DNA of 38,038 bases from Deinococcus aquatilis DSM 23025 (GCF_000378445.1 NZ_KB899740.1:1-38038); one strand, 5' to 3'. Positions 17,058 through 24,054 are shown, counted from the stretch's first letter. Notes: generated by a model not told the origin, from the sequence alone. Program-made: numbers and translations.

Positions 17058-17570
17058 GTGACCCATGACCTTTCAACAGTGCCCGCACCAGGCCCCAGCA
17101 CTCTCGCTCGCAGCCGCGTTCGCCTCGCCGACACGTTGGATGTTCCCAGTACGCGGGAGCCCATCATCGAGTTGCCGGAAGGCACCAGCATTGAGCTGTG
17201 CTGCATGCAATTCGCCGCGCTCCAACGGTTGCTGGACGCCACTCTGATCATTGATCCCATTTCGGGTGAAGCGTTGATGACCGACCTCACCAGGGAGGAT
17301 TACGCCCAAGTCTATGTGGAATTTTTCGGCGGCCAAGAGTGTCTGGAACAGCACTCCGCCGACGTGACCTTAAATCTGAACGAGAACTGGCAGGTGCGGG
17401 CACGCTTCCTCACCGCAGCACAGGTACTCGACATGAACCGGCCCGGCCTGCGCATCCGGTTGCTGGAGCTGGCTGATCCCGATGCGGGGCCAGAAGCCGA
17501 GGTGCAGCGACAGGCGCAGATCGCGCTCCTGAGGGCAGATCCGAATCACCCGAGCCTGCAAGACGTGTGA
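17058..17570 (+). CDS. Stand-alone copy of the C-terminal domain of the 540-aa protein
   Basis: 170 aa. The GTG at 17058 is preceded by GGAG with 7-bp spacing; the longer open frame upstream is the noncoding leader. From residue 15 on, nearly every block of the upstream protein's C-terminus is repeated: TLARSRVRLADTLDVPSTRE, PIIELPEGTSIELCC, QFAALQRLLDA, EFFGGQEC, SADVTLNLNENW, ARFLTAAQVLDMNRPGLRIR and the ending HPSLQDV. It therefore is a real domain, likely to pair or compete with the larger protein. The two conserved cysteines (ELCC) and one in GGQEC could be metal or redox sites, which would fit the peroxiredoxin neighbour. Function unknown. Confidence 0.65.
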   Translation: MTHDLSTVPAPGPSTLARSRVRLADTLDVPSTREPIIELPEGTSIELCCMQFAALQRLLDATLIIDPISGEALMTDLTREDYAQVYVEFFGGQECLEQHSADVTLNLNENWQVRARFLTAAQVLDMNRPGLRIRLLELADPDAGPEAEVQRQAQIALLRADPNHPSLQDV

Positions 17571-17622
17571 GCCATCCTGGAGGGCACGGCAACGACCACG
17601 TCTGGTCTCCGCCCTGGCACCC

Positions 17623-17647
17623 ACGTCACCCCCAGCCCCCTCACCCT
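17623..17647 (+). promoter_or_regulatory. 25-bp promoter-like motif, copy 4 of 6
   Basis: ACGTCACCCCCAGC, CCCC, TCACCCT. Exactly 6 bp further is CTG, not ATG; the next plausible start is at 17746, giving a leader of about 90 nt that contains AGAGGAGAGGAG. Confidence 0.6.
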
Positions 17648-17745
17648 GAACACCTGCTCCCTAGAGGAGAGGAGCGCGGCACAACCAAGCAACGCTTCCC
17701 TCCCTCTTGACCAAGGCACTGGAACCAGAGGCCCACAGAGATCAG

Positions 17746-17916
17746 ATGAGCGAGACAGAGAAGCAGCTGCAGTTGAGCCTAGTCATGAACCGCGCCCTGG
17801 CTCAACGCCCCGGCGCGATCAAAGGAGAGACCGTGAACTTACTTGAACACTACGTGATCGAAGTCTTGGGGCCGCCTGAGCCGCGCGAATGGGATGACGG
17901 CGCGGTGACGTGCTGA
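17746..17916 (+). CDS. Small hypothetical protein, 56 aa
   Basis: MSETEKQLQLSLVMNRALAQ leads into a helical, acidic protein. The frame is open from a TTG at 17707, but the ATG at 17746 is preferred. No family recognised. It lies 98 bp downstream of motif copy 4 and is followed after 3 bp by a 35-aa frame ending at a terminator, so both may form a two-gene unit. Ribosome site weak (AGAGATC). Confidence 0.45.
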   Translation: MSETEKQLQLSLVMNRALAQRPGAIKGETVNLLEHYVIEVLGPPEPREWDDGAVTC

Positions 17917-17919
17917 CTC

Positions 17920-18027
17920 GTGCCTGCCCGCGTGGACTGCTACGGGCAAGTGGAGGACACGAAGGTGTTTTGCAGCACAGCAGAGGAAGCTGAACAGGTA
18001 CAGGCGGGCTATGTCTACCTCGCCTAA
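17920..18027 (+). CDS. Very small protein, 35 aa (candidate)
   Basis: GTG at 17920, 3 bp after the previous stop. The product VPARVDCYGQVEDTKVFCST ends EEAEQVQAGYVYLA, with two Cys and a regular strand-helix pattern. The TAA is directly followed by the UUCG-loop terminator, which is where a real last gene would end. No homologue recognised and no clear ribosome site, so translation would rely on coupling. Confidence 0.35.
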   Translation: MPARVDCYGQVEDTKVFCSTAEEAEQVQAGYVYLA

Positions 18028-18068
18028 CTCCGCTCCAGCTTCGGCTGTGGGCGGGGGCGTTTGCCTTT
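18028..18068 (+). terminator. Second copy of the UUCG-loop terminator
   Basis: CCGCTCCAGC, TTCG, GCTGTGGGCGGGGGCG, then TTTGCCTTT. The core CGCTCCAGCTTCGGCTGTGG is identical to the terminator at 16731. The left arm is shorter, so the stem is less perfect. Confidence 0.55.
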
Positions 18069-18079
18069 ATCCTTCGCCG

Positions 18080-18240
18080 ATGCATCCGTGTGACCTGACG
18101 CCGGTCAAACGCCCTGACCTGCGCAACGCCACCACCCGCCAAGACCAGGGCCTGACCCGTGAACGCCCGAATCTGAAGCTGCGCGGGGGATTGGCCGCCT
18201 TCCTCGGGTGCCCCCCCAACGTCCCCGTTAGACAGCCCAA
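18080..18240 (+). pseudogene. Decayed copy of the 85-aa gene at 18701
   Basis: MHPCDLTPVKRPDLRNATTR followed by QDQGLTRERPNLKLRGGLAA and FLGCPPNV aligns block by block with MHPRDLTAVELADLLDAAYR, QDRGLTREGPDPEVRMELAD and LLGCHPDV of the intact gene. Key acidic positions are lost and the C-terminus is missing. Both copies carry a TAnnCT box 6 bp before the ATG (TATCCT here, TACCCT there), so the promoter was duplicated too. Confidence 0.6.
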
Positions 18241-18265
18241 GCCATGTGGTTTTAAGCTACTAGGC

Positions 18266-18580
18266 ATGCTCTCCCAAACACCCCTTGTGCACCTGGAACA
18301 GCTCAAGCAAGACCTTGAAGAGCGCGTGCCCGCGAACTGTACCGTGTACGTGGAAGCCTGGCCAGCAGGAGAACCGGAGGTCGTGATTGTCACCGTGAAG
18401 ATGTATCAGGTCAACACGGCAACAATTGCGGGGGTCGAGTTGCCTTTTGTGGCGCTGAAATGGAAAGACAAAACGCAGCAACAAGTGACAGAGGACGTCG
18501 ACGCGCTTGTTCAGGCGGAACTGGTGAAGGGGTTACCGCCCAAAGGCCCGGAAGGCTTTACACGCCGCACACTTTACTGA
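18266..18580 (+). CDS. Hypothetical protein, 104 aa
   Basis: ATG at 18266; the frame is open further upstream through the decayed gene copy. MLSQTPLVHLEQLKQDLEER then an alternating strand region (TVYVEAWPAGEPEVVIVTVK) and an acidic helix (VTEDVDALVQAELVKGLPP). No family recognised. TAAGCT lies 8 bp before the ATG with TAGACA 17 bp further up, a usable promoter giving a leaderless or nearly leaderless transcript. A terminator-like hairpin follows the stop. Confidence 0.5.
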   Translation: MLSQTPLVHLEQLKQDLEERVPANCTVYVEAWPAGEPEVVIVTVKMYQVNTATIAGVELPFVALKWKDKTQQQVTEDVDALVQAELVKGLPPKGPEGFTRRTLY

Positions 18581-18582
18581 GA

Positions 18583-18625
18583 TGCCCCCGCCCCAGCTTC
18601 GGCTGCCGGAAAGCGCTTTTTGTGG
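18583..18625 (+). terminator. Third, degenerate UUCG-loop terminator
   Basis: CCCCCGCCCCAGC, TTCG, GCTGCCGG..., then AGCGCTTTTTG. The loop and inner stem are kept but the right arm no longer matches the left; the T-run is present. Confidence 0.45.
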
Positions 18626-18700
18626 TGTCTTGACGCGTGGCAAGACGCTCCATGAAGGGAGCCGGATCCAAGACTTCATCGCTTGGCCTACCCTGGGCCT

Positions 18701-18958
18701 ATGCACCCGCGTGACTTGACGGCTGTCGAACTCGCTGATCTCCTGGATGCCGCCTACCGCCAAGATCGAGGCCTGACCCGCGAAGGGCCGGATCCGGAAG
18801 TGCGGATGGAGCTGGCCGACCTCCTGGGCTGCCACCCCGACGTGCAAGCTGAAGCGTGGGCGGCGTGGCAAGAGCTCATGGACGAAGGCGGCGACATAGA
18901 CGAAGACGAGGCCGAATACTGGCTGCACGTCGAATTTATTGAACCGTGCCCGCAGTGA
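18701..18958 (+). CDS. Small acidic hypothetical protein, 85 aa
   Basis: MHPRDLTAVELADLLDAAYR then QDRGLTREGPDPEVRMELAD, a helical protein ending in a strongly acidic stretch (DEGGDIDEDEAEYW). No family recognised; the acidity could mean a protein partner, DNA mimic or inhibitor role, but nothing proves it. TACCCT sits 6 bp before the ATG, the usual spacing of leaderless promoters in this group. A decayed copy lies 620 bp upstream. The frame is open a little further up from a TTG at 18683. Confidence 0.5.
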   Translation: MHPRDLTAVELADLLDAAYRQDRGLTREGPDPEVRMELADLLGCHPDVQAEAWAAWQELMDEGGDIDEDEAEYWLHVEFIEPCPQ

Positions 18959-19045
18959 CGGCTTGCCTAACGCTCCCCAGATCAACCGCTTCTCATGATC
19001 ACCTCAACCCCAGAATGATCTTGAACGTTGAGAGCCAGCTCACAG

Positions 19046-20593
19046 TCAACGAGGGGCACTCATCACCCGTCGGAGTAAGAGCAGCGCCTGATCATCTAAG
19101 CCGTCCCAACCGAAAGCTTTTCCAGCCTCATACTGAAAATCGTCCGCTTTGCGCTGATATAAGCGCAGTCCATCGGCCGCCGCCAGAAGAAACGCCTGAG
19201 CGCCCAAGCGCATGGCATACGACTTCGCCTGATAAAACGCTTTCCTCCACGCCCGTTCACCAGATGCACGGTATTTGACCTCGACCAGCGCATGAACCCG
19301 CAGTTCTGGGTGGGTTCCCGTCACACCAATGGCGTAATCCGGATACACCCGGTCACCCACGCCCATTCGAACGGGGAGTTGGCGTACCCACGCGTCACGA
19401 GGAATGCCCAAACGGTCGAGCAGCGGTTCTACCCGCTGCAGTTCAACATCTCGCTCGTTGGACAGATCGGCGAGATCCACCTCTGCCTGTTCAGGCAAGC
19501 GGGGCACCTGGGTGAGGTCGAGGCCACGTGCTGCCAGCAGCACCAGTACCGCGTCATATTCGGCCCGGCTGATCAGTTGTCCACTCGTGCCTTGCAAATT
19601 ACGGCGAATGTGACTGCTGACGCCAAACACGGGATCCGCCTTGAGTGCTTCTAAGGGCAGGGGAGGCACCCGCTGCTGTTCGCCGATCTGCACCGCGTGT
19701 TTGTAGTGGAAGAAGGGATCGACGTACGCGTCCTCCATGACCCGAAATAAGGAATGCACGACCTTGACGGGGGAGGTCACGTACATCACGCAGACATCGC
19801 CCCGTTGCATGTCCAGGCTGCCCTGCCAGTGCGTCGTATCTTCTGGTTCCATCGCTTCCAATACTTCGTAATCTCCGTTAGCTTTTGCGCCCCCGACCAG
19901 CAGCCAAGCGTGGCGCGGCGCTGGCAAATCATCGCGGGGTTCAGACTGTACGTAGGTGCGGGCAAAGTCATAGAGGAAGGCCAGCAGCTCGGACATGCTG
20001 AGGCTGTGGCGCTTACGGAATTCTTGTAAAGCGGCGCTAAAATGGCCCAAGTAGAGCCAGCGGCCCAGTTCATCTTTCTTGGCCGCCACGACAGGCAGGG
20101 CAATCTCAAAAGCGCCCGCGATCTGGAGCAGTTCCTGATGCAGTCCAACGCCATCCATCTCTTTAAAGCCGTAAGGCACGAACACGTCTGGATGCGCGAG
20201 GTATAAACCCAGACTGACCAGTTGCACATCTTCCATCGCCCAGCTCACTGTGAGGGTGTCTTCCACATCATCCGAGAGCTGAACTTGTTCACTGGTGACC
20301 AAGTCAGTCAGTAAGAGTTCGACCTGCTCAGGAGTCTGTGCGGGATAGCGACGAGCGAACACTTCAACAGCCTGCACTGTCTGGCTCGCCTCTTCAGAGA
20401 GTCGCTCCTCTGCCCAAGGTTGCGCCGTGTCTACCTCATGCGCCTTCATCCAGTCGAAGACGCCGTATCTGAGCCATTCATGCTGCATACGGGCACGGTA
20501 GTCCGGAAGACCTTCAAAGTAAGAGACAGCGAGTGCGCCCTCAGGTGAATCTAAATACAGCGCCCAGACGTAAGGATTCAGTGGATTGCCCAT
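19046..20593 (-). CDS. EVE-domain plus PD-(D/E)XK nuclease, likely modification-dependent restriction enzyme
   Basis: 515 aa from the ATG at 20591-20593; a GTG at 20608 is an alternative. Residues 1-220 are helical and unrecognised. About 225-350 read as an EVE (PUA-like) domain: RHAWLLVGGAKANGDYEVLE, HWQGSLDMQRGDVCVMYVTS, VVHSLFRVMEDAYVDPFF, ending ISRAEYDAVL. EVE domains read modified bases. The C-terminus holds a nuclease motif, RVYPDYAIGV...ALVEVKYRA, with D419, E438 and K440, close to the HsdR/Mrr type. Such one-gene readers with nucleases belong to type IV restriction. It stands alone on the minus strand inside the motif-controlled cluster, divergent from the four-gene operon. Confidence 0.65.
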   Translation of the reverse strand: MGNPLNPYVWALYLDSPEGALAVSYFEGLPDYRARMQHEWLRYGVFDWMKAHEVDTAQPWAEERLSEEASQTVQAVEVFARRYPAQTPEQVELLLTDLVTSEQVQLSDDVEDTLTVSWAMEDVQLVSLGLYLAHPDVFVPYGFKEMDGVGLHQELLQIAGAFEIALPVVAAKKDELGRWLYLGHFSAALQEFRKRHSLSMSELLAFLYDFARTYVQSEPRDDLPAPRHAWLLVGGAKANGDYEVLEAMEPEDTTHWQGSLDMQRGDVCVMYVTSPVKVVHSLFRVMEDAYVDPFFHYKHAVQIGEQQRVPPLPLEALKADPVFGVSSHIRRNLQGTSGQLISRAEYDAVLVLLAARGLDLTQVPRLPEQAEVDLADLSNERDVELQRVEPLLDRLGIPRDAWVRQLPVRMGVGDRVYPDYAIGVTGTHPELRVHALVEVKYRASGERAWRKAFYQAKSYAMRLGAQAFLLAAADGLRLYQRKADDFQYEAGKAFGWDGLDDQALLLLRRVMSAPR

Positions 20594-20614
20594 AGACCAT
20601 TGAAACACACCACC

Positions 20615-20639
20615 GCGTCACCCCCAGCCCCCTCACTCT
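20615..20639 (+). promoter_or_regulatory. 25-bp promoter-like motif, copy 5 of 6
   Basis: GCGTCACCCCCAGC, CCCC, TCACTCT, then exactly 6 bp to the ATG at 20646, the same geometry as copy 1. It lies between the divergent EVE-nuclease gene and the four-gene operon. Confidence 0.7.
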
Positions 20640-20645
20640 GAAGGC

Positions 20646-21143
20646 ATGCCCCCCACTGCCGCCGAAATCCGGCACGCCCCCGTCTCCACCCTCTTCACCT
20701 TCGCTCTGCCGTACTTGGAGCCCCTCGGCAACTGGAGTTTGTCTGCCGCTGCGGGCTACAACTCCCATCCAGCGCCGCAGCACTGGCATGTCGAGATCAA
20801 CTTCAGTTGCGTCTCCGTTGACCTCACCGTGCGTGACTGTGGCTACGACGAGCGTCGCAACAATTTTCTGTTCGCCCTGATGCATGACGCCGGACGGCTC
20901 GGCGTCCATCTCGGCCTGGGCCTCACGCGGGCCACCAGTTCGTACGACGATCCCTTTGAAGGACAACTCACTCTCGAACTCCCTGCCCGCTATCGCGTGA
21001 CTGGCAATCACGGCACCCAATACATCTCCTGCGATGCCGAAGCCCCCGAAGACGGTTTGCTCCAAGCCTTCTTGCTGCTGTTGGGTGGGTATGGCGAGGA
21101 ACGCTTCGGCGGCATGCCGTACATGCCAGAAGATCACGGATGA
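20646..21143 (+). CDS. First gene of a four-gene coupled operon, unknown function
   Basis: 165 aa. MPPTAAEIRHAPVSTLFTFA, then a beta-rich core (HWHVEINFSCVSVDLTVRDC; QLTLELPARYRVTGNHGTQY) and a helical end. No signal peptide or family recognised. The ATG lies 6 bp after the CACTCT of motif copy 5, so the transcript may have no leader. Its TGA overlaps the next ATG (ATGA), so translation of the second gene is coupled. Confidence 0.6.
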   Translation: MPPTAAEIRHAPVSTLFTFALPYLEPLGNWSLSAAAGYNSHPAPQHWHVEINFSCVSVDLTVRDCGYDERRNNFLFALMHDAGRLGVHLGLGLTRATSSYDDPFEGQLTLELPARYRVTGNHGTQYISCDAEAPEDGLLQAFLLLLGGYGEERFGGMPYMPEDHG

Positions 21144-21556
21144 CGCCCACTATCCCTGAGTTTCAGTGGGTGGCCTTGCCCGTCCAAACTGACCTCACCA
21201 CCGTTTCCGCGTGGGCTCTAGACTTCTGGAGTCTGACCCGCGAACTCCTGCACCGCCCTGGATTCACGCACACCCTGCTCATCCAGCAAGAACACCGCTG
21301 GACACGCCAGACCTGCGCCCTCAGCGCTGGCCAACTCCATGTTCCAGGTTCCGACCATCTGGAGGCCCTGCTCCCCATCGCTGCCCGGTATCTCGAACAC
21401 CCGGCGGTCGATCCAAGACAACCTCAGCAGGCCTCCAATTGGCGCAGCACGCAGGTCGCCCTTCTGTACCGCCCACCCGGGCAGACCGCACAACTGCACC
21501 TGCTCACCCGCACGACACCACCCGCTCCTGCTCCGACCTCTCGAGGCACCCCATGA
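21140..21556 (+). CDS. Second gene of the coupled operon, unknown function
   Basis: 138 aa; start overlaps the previous stop by 4 bp. MTPTIPEFQWVALPVQTDLT begins a mixed alpha/beta protein with LTRELLHRPGFTHTLLIQQE and LLPIAARYLEHP; the end is Pro/Thr-rich. No family recognised. Pairs by overlap with both neighbours. Confidence 0.55.
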   Translation: MTPTIPEFQWVALPVQTDLTTVSAWALDFWSLTRELLHRPGFTHTLLIQQEHRWTRQTCALSAGQLHVPGSDHLEALLPIAARYLEHPAVDPRQPQQASNWRSTQVALLYRPPGQTAQLHLLTRTTPPAPAPTSRGTP

Positions 21557-22125
21557 CCACGCTCGCCCTCTTCGACGCTCAACTCTGCGGGGAGCAGGCA
21601 CCCCCGACCTGCCTCACCACCCCACTCTCCAGCCCTGACCTGCACCTCGTCCTACAAGTCCTTCACCGGATCGAAGTCTCTCTGCTCGTTGAGCCGTTTC
21701 AGATCGCCCGCCTCCCGCACGAATGGCGCGCCCTCTTGATCCAGTTGTACGGCGGACACGTGCTGGACACCTACGATCTGGAGCACGCCGAGATCATTCT
21801 CCTAGATGAACTTCACCAGACCTTCGCCTGGGACGCTGAGCTGGAACGGCCTGTGTCGCGCGCGTTCAACCTGCCCGACAGTGCGCTATGCCAGGTCATG
21901 CAAGACCGAGGCCTCGCCCGTGAGGGTCTCGGCTGGCTCTTCCTGCATCCCACGCCACTCGAACTCGCTCCCACCGATCAGCCCGCTTTCGAACGCCATG
22001 TCCAGCGCTGGCAAGCCCGCTGGGGCAGCACGGGCGACACCTTGAGGGCGTGGGCTCGTTGGATGGACTGGCAACACACGCTCACCCGCGTCCACCGCCT
22101 CTCCGCACCGACTGACCCCACATGA
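21553..22125 (+). CDS. Third gene of the coupled operon, unknown function
   Basis: 190 aa from the ATG at 21553, 4-bp overlap with the second gene; the frame is open further upstream only as a shadow of that gene. Helical and Leu/Trp-rich: LHLVLQVLHRIEVSLLVEPF, HEWRALLIQLYGGHVLD, LDELHQTFAWDAELERPVSR, and RHVQRWQARWGSTGDTLRAW-like helices near the end. No family recognised, no catalytic motif visible. Confidence 0.55.
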   Translation: MTTLALFDAQLCGEQAPPTCLTTPLSSPDLHLVLQVLHRIEVSLLVEPFQIARLPHEWRALLIQLYGGHVLDTYDLEHAEIILLDELHQTFAWDAELERPVSRAFNLPDSALCQVMQDRGLAREGLGWLFLHPTPLELAPTDQPAFERHVQRWQARWGSTGDTLRAWARWMDWQHTLTRVHRLSAPTDPT

Positions 22126-22613
22126 CCCGGTCTCTGCACGAACCGTATCTGCTTTCGCTCCTCCCCACGGACTGGCGCATTCCTCCCGGCCATAAGTTCC
22201 GGCCCGGACGGTTCATCAGTACCGCTGAGGACTACCGCACCTGGCTGGAAGTCGCGCTTGCCGCTGGCGACACCGAAACTCTCGTGTTTGTGCAGGGCCA
22301 AGCTCCCAAACGCCCCCTCCGGTGGTTCGCTCCGGGTGTCTCGATGATCCACCTCGGCCAGGAAGACCGAGACGGCCAGCGCTGGCAGCTCTACCGCTTC
22401 CCAGCGGCCGCCGCCCTCGCCGCGCTGGATCTAGAGCTCGTTCAGTTCATTCCGCCCAAGACAGCACGACCCAAACCGTTGAGTTGGGACCACCTCAGAA
22501 CAGACATCACCCCCAGCTCGGTACAAACCCAGCTGGGGGTGATGTCGGAAATCCTGGTGGATGACTCAACTCCCCAGTCAAGTCACCGCCGCCTGCTCAC
22601 TTTACCTGATTGA
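22122..22613 (+). CDS. Fourth gene of the coupled operon, unknown function
   Basis: 163 aa, again with a 4-bp ATGA overlap. MTRSLHEPYLLSLLPTDWRI, then GRFISTAEDYRTWLEVALAA, a strand region (ETLVFVQGQAPKRPLRWFAP) and ALAALDLELVQFIPPKTA. No family recognised. Near its 3' end the DNA forms a 16-bp inverted repeat made of two facing copies of the motif core. The last 20 codons could be dispensable, as the hairpin might end transcription before them. Confidence 0.55.
   Translation: MTRSLHEPYLLSLLPTDWRIPPGHKFRPGRFISTAEDYRTWLEVALAAGDTETLVFVQGQAPKRPLRWFAPGVSMIHLGQEDRDGQRWQLYRFPAAAALAALDLELVQFIPPKTARPKPLSWDHLRTDITPSSVQTQLGVMSEILVDDSTPQSSHRRLLTLPD
22503..22546. repeat. Inverted repeat of the motif core inside a gene end
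   Basis: GACATCACCCCCAGCT, a 12-base loop, AGCTGGGGGTGATGTC: a perfect 16-bp stem. The arm shares TCACCCCCAGC with the 25-bp motif. It is the only place with the core in both directions. No T-run follows. Confidence 0.75.
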
Positions 22614-22643
22614 TCTGCCCACCACACGAGCACGACCTCACCG

Positions 22644-23054
22644 TCAATGGCACACCCGATCCTCGGCCCCCGCTAAGACCCGCAAGGCATACCCTACCGT
22701 GGACAGCAACATCGCCGTCGTGGCCCCACCCGACAGTCCCAGAAACGCGGCCGCATGTAAGCCGTGATAGGCCGCTTGCAAGGGATCATCCCGCCCAGCA
22801 ATCAACTGCTGGTAATACCCGGCCCCTAAGCTGGGTAGATCTAAGTCCCGCTCCCCGGCCAACGCCGCCACTTCCCGGGCGTGCCGTTCCACTTGCTCCG
22901 CAAACTGCACCAGCATCGCCCCCGGCAAACGAGTCGAACTCAACACCGGCCCAAATTCCACGCCCGCCACCGCCTGCAACGTCAGTGCGATGCACGTCTC
23001 GAAGGTCTGTTGATTGTGCACGTCAACGCTTGGTGGTACCGCAGAAACCGTCAT
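22644..23054 (-). CDS. Hypothetical protein, 136 aa
   Basis: From the ATG at 23052-23054 (MTVSAVPPSVDVHNQQTFET); the frame is open to 23159 but that part covers motif copy 6. Helical and Ala/Leu-rich (IALTLQAVAGVEFG, LVQFAEQVERHAREVAALAG, GLHAAAFLGLSGGATTAMLL). The last stretch is hydrophobic enough for a membrane-associated helix, but no signal peptide is present. It runs towards the four-gene operon, ending 30 bp from it. No family recognised. Confidence 0.5.
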   Translation of the reverse strand: MTVSAVPPSVDVHNQQTFETCIALTLQAVAGVEFGPVLSSTRLPGAMLVQFAEQVERHAREVAALAGERDLDLPSLGAGYYQQLIAGRDDPLQAAYHGLHAAAFLGLSGGATTAMLLSTVGYALRVLAGAEDRVCH

Positions 23055-23107
23055 CTCTTCTAGACTCAGGGTGGCCGAGGTGAGTGTCAAGGACTTCGGC
23101 ACGATCT

Positions 23108-23132
23108 GCCTCACCCCCAGCCGATCCACTCT
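23108..23132 (+). promoter_or_regulatory. 25-bp promoter-like motif, copy 6 of 6
   Basis: GCCTCACCCCCAGC, CGAT, CCACTCT; the only copy with CCTCAC instead of CGTCAC. No start codon lies 6 bp downstream; instead a GGAGG ribosome site at 23140 serves a short frame. Confidence 0.6.
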
Positions 23133-23150
23133 AGATGCAGGAGGCCCGCC

Positions 23151-23189
23151 ATGACCCACCCCGCCCCACTGGAGTTCCCTCGATGCTGA
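23151..23189 (+). CDS. Possible 12-aa leader peptide
   Basis: ATG at 23151 with a strong GGAGG 6 bp upstream encodes MTHPAPLEFPRC and stops at 23187-23189. The stop overlaps the ATG (23183) of the next gene in ATGCTGA, so ribosomes ending here could restart. The main gene itself lacks a ribosome site, which supports coupling. Confidence 0.35.
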   Translation: MTHPAPLEFPRC

Positions 23190-23842
23190 GCCTGGGCGAC
23201 TTGCTCAACCCCCTCGCCTTGTCCGGGAAATGCGAAGACCCCGCCCACCGTCAGGTGCTCATGCGCAGCGTCCTGCAACTCATGATCGGACGCGCCGGCC
23301 CCTGGCCGCACGACGACCCCGTCTGGGCCAGCCTCTTGCCGCTGATCCCCCAAGCCACAAACCGTAGCACGGGCCTGAACGACACCCAGCACCTCACCTT
23401 ATCAGTGCCGTTCGTGCTACCTGCGAACCAGCTCGGGCAACTCGTTCGCTTGCCGTGGCTGATCGGTGACGAGTGCATGACGATCTTGGGCGAGGTCATC
23501 TGGCATCAGCCCCTCACCGTCCAAGTGCGCCGGGAAAGCTACGAGCAGGCCAGACAACCCATCCCAGCATTTCTCCAGGCGTATAACGGCCTGCGCCGCC
23601 TGGGGGTGACCGCAGCCGAAGCTCAAACCCTCACCGAACACGCACCCACAGACCTGCTTCTGGAAGTGATCAGCCTCACCGCCCGCCGCCAGATCAGCTG
23701 CACCAACCCCATCGGATCCGTGCAGGCGCTGTTGACATACCGCCTCACCCGCCGCGCCCGTACACAGGTTCAAGCTGATGCGAGCAAGTGCGGTCACAAA
23801 GACCCAGCCGCTCTGCCACACTCTACGCATGTCCACACATGA
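23183..23842 (+). CDS. Hypothetical protein, 219 aa
   Basis: MLSLGDLLNPLALSGKCEDP; the frame is open from an ATG at 23135, which has no ribosome site. Helical C-terminus with LGVTAAEAQTLTEHAPTDLL and ISCTNPIGSVQALLTYRL; the N-P-x-G then Leu-Leu pattern is reminiscent of the end of some plasmid replication proteins, but the similarity is weak. The middle (LPANQLGQLVRLPWLIGDE, VIWHQPLTVQVR) is mixed. It is the last gene behind a motif copy. Its end overlaps the start of the 66-aa frame by 14 bp. Confidence 0.55.
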   Translation: MLSLGDLLNPLALSGKCEDPAHRQVLMRSVLQLMIGRAGPWPHDDPVWASLLPLIPQATNRSTGLNDTQHLTLSVPFVLPANQLGQLVRLPWLIGDECMTILGEVIWHQPLTVQVRRESYEQARQPIPAFLQAYNGLRRLGVTAAEAQTLTEHAPTDLLLEVISLTARRQISCTNPIGSVQALLTYRLTRRARTQVQADASKCGHKDPAALPHSTHVHT

Positions 23843-24029
23843 CCCGCCCTCCCATCGTGAAGCGAATGTCTTGCAACTAGAGTGGCTGCACGACCACCTC
23901 CGGTCCTTTCTCCTCATCCCGCCACGAACAGAGGCGTCCAGTCCCGAAAGAGAGCACCTGCCGACCTCAACGCCGCAAGAGCAACGAGCAACGGCCGACC
24001 AAGCACGACGACGCTCTCGAGCGAAGTGA
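23829..24029 (+). CDS. Small hypothetical protein, 66 aa
   Basis: ATG at 23829, overlapping the previous gene by 14 bp. MSTHDPPSHREANVLQLEWL then helix and a polar, basic end (QARRRSRAK). No family recognised. Overlap with the preceding gene suggests co-translation, but the frame could be chance. Confidence 0.35.
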   Translation: MSTHDPPSHREANVLQLEWLHDHLRSFLLIPPRTEASSPEREHLPTSTPQEQRATADQARRRSRAK

Positions 24030-24054
24030 CGCACCCTCAGCTCGTCTTGGTTCC

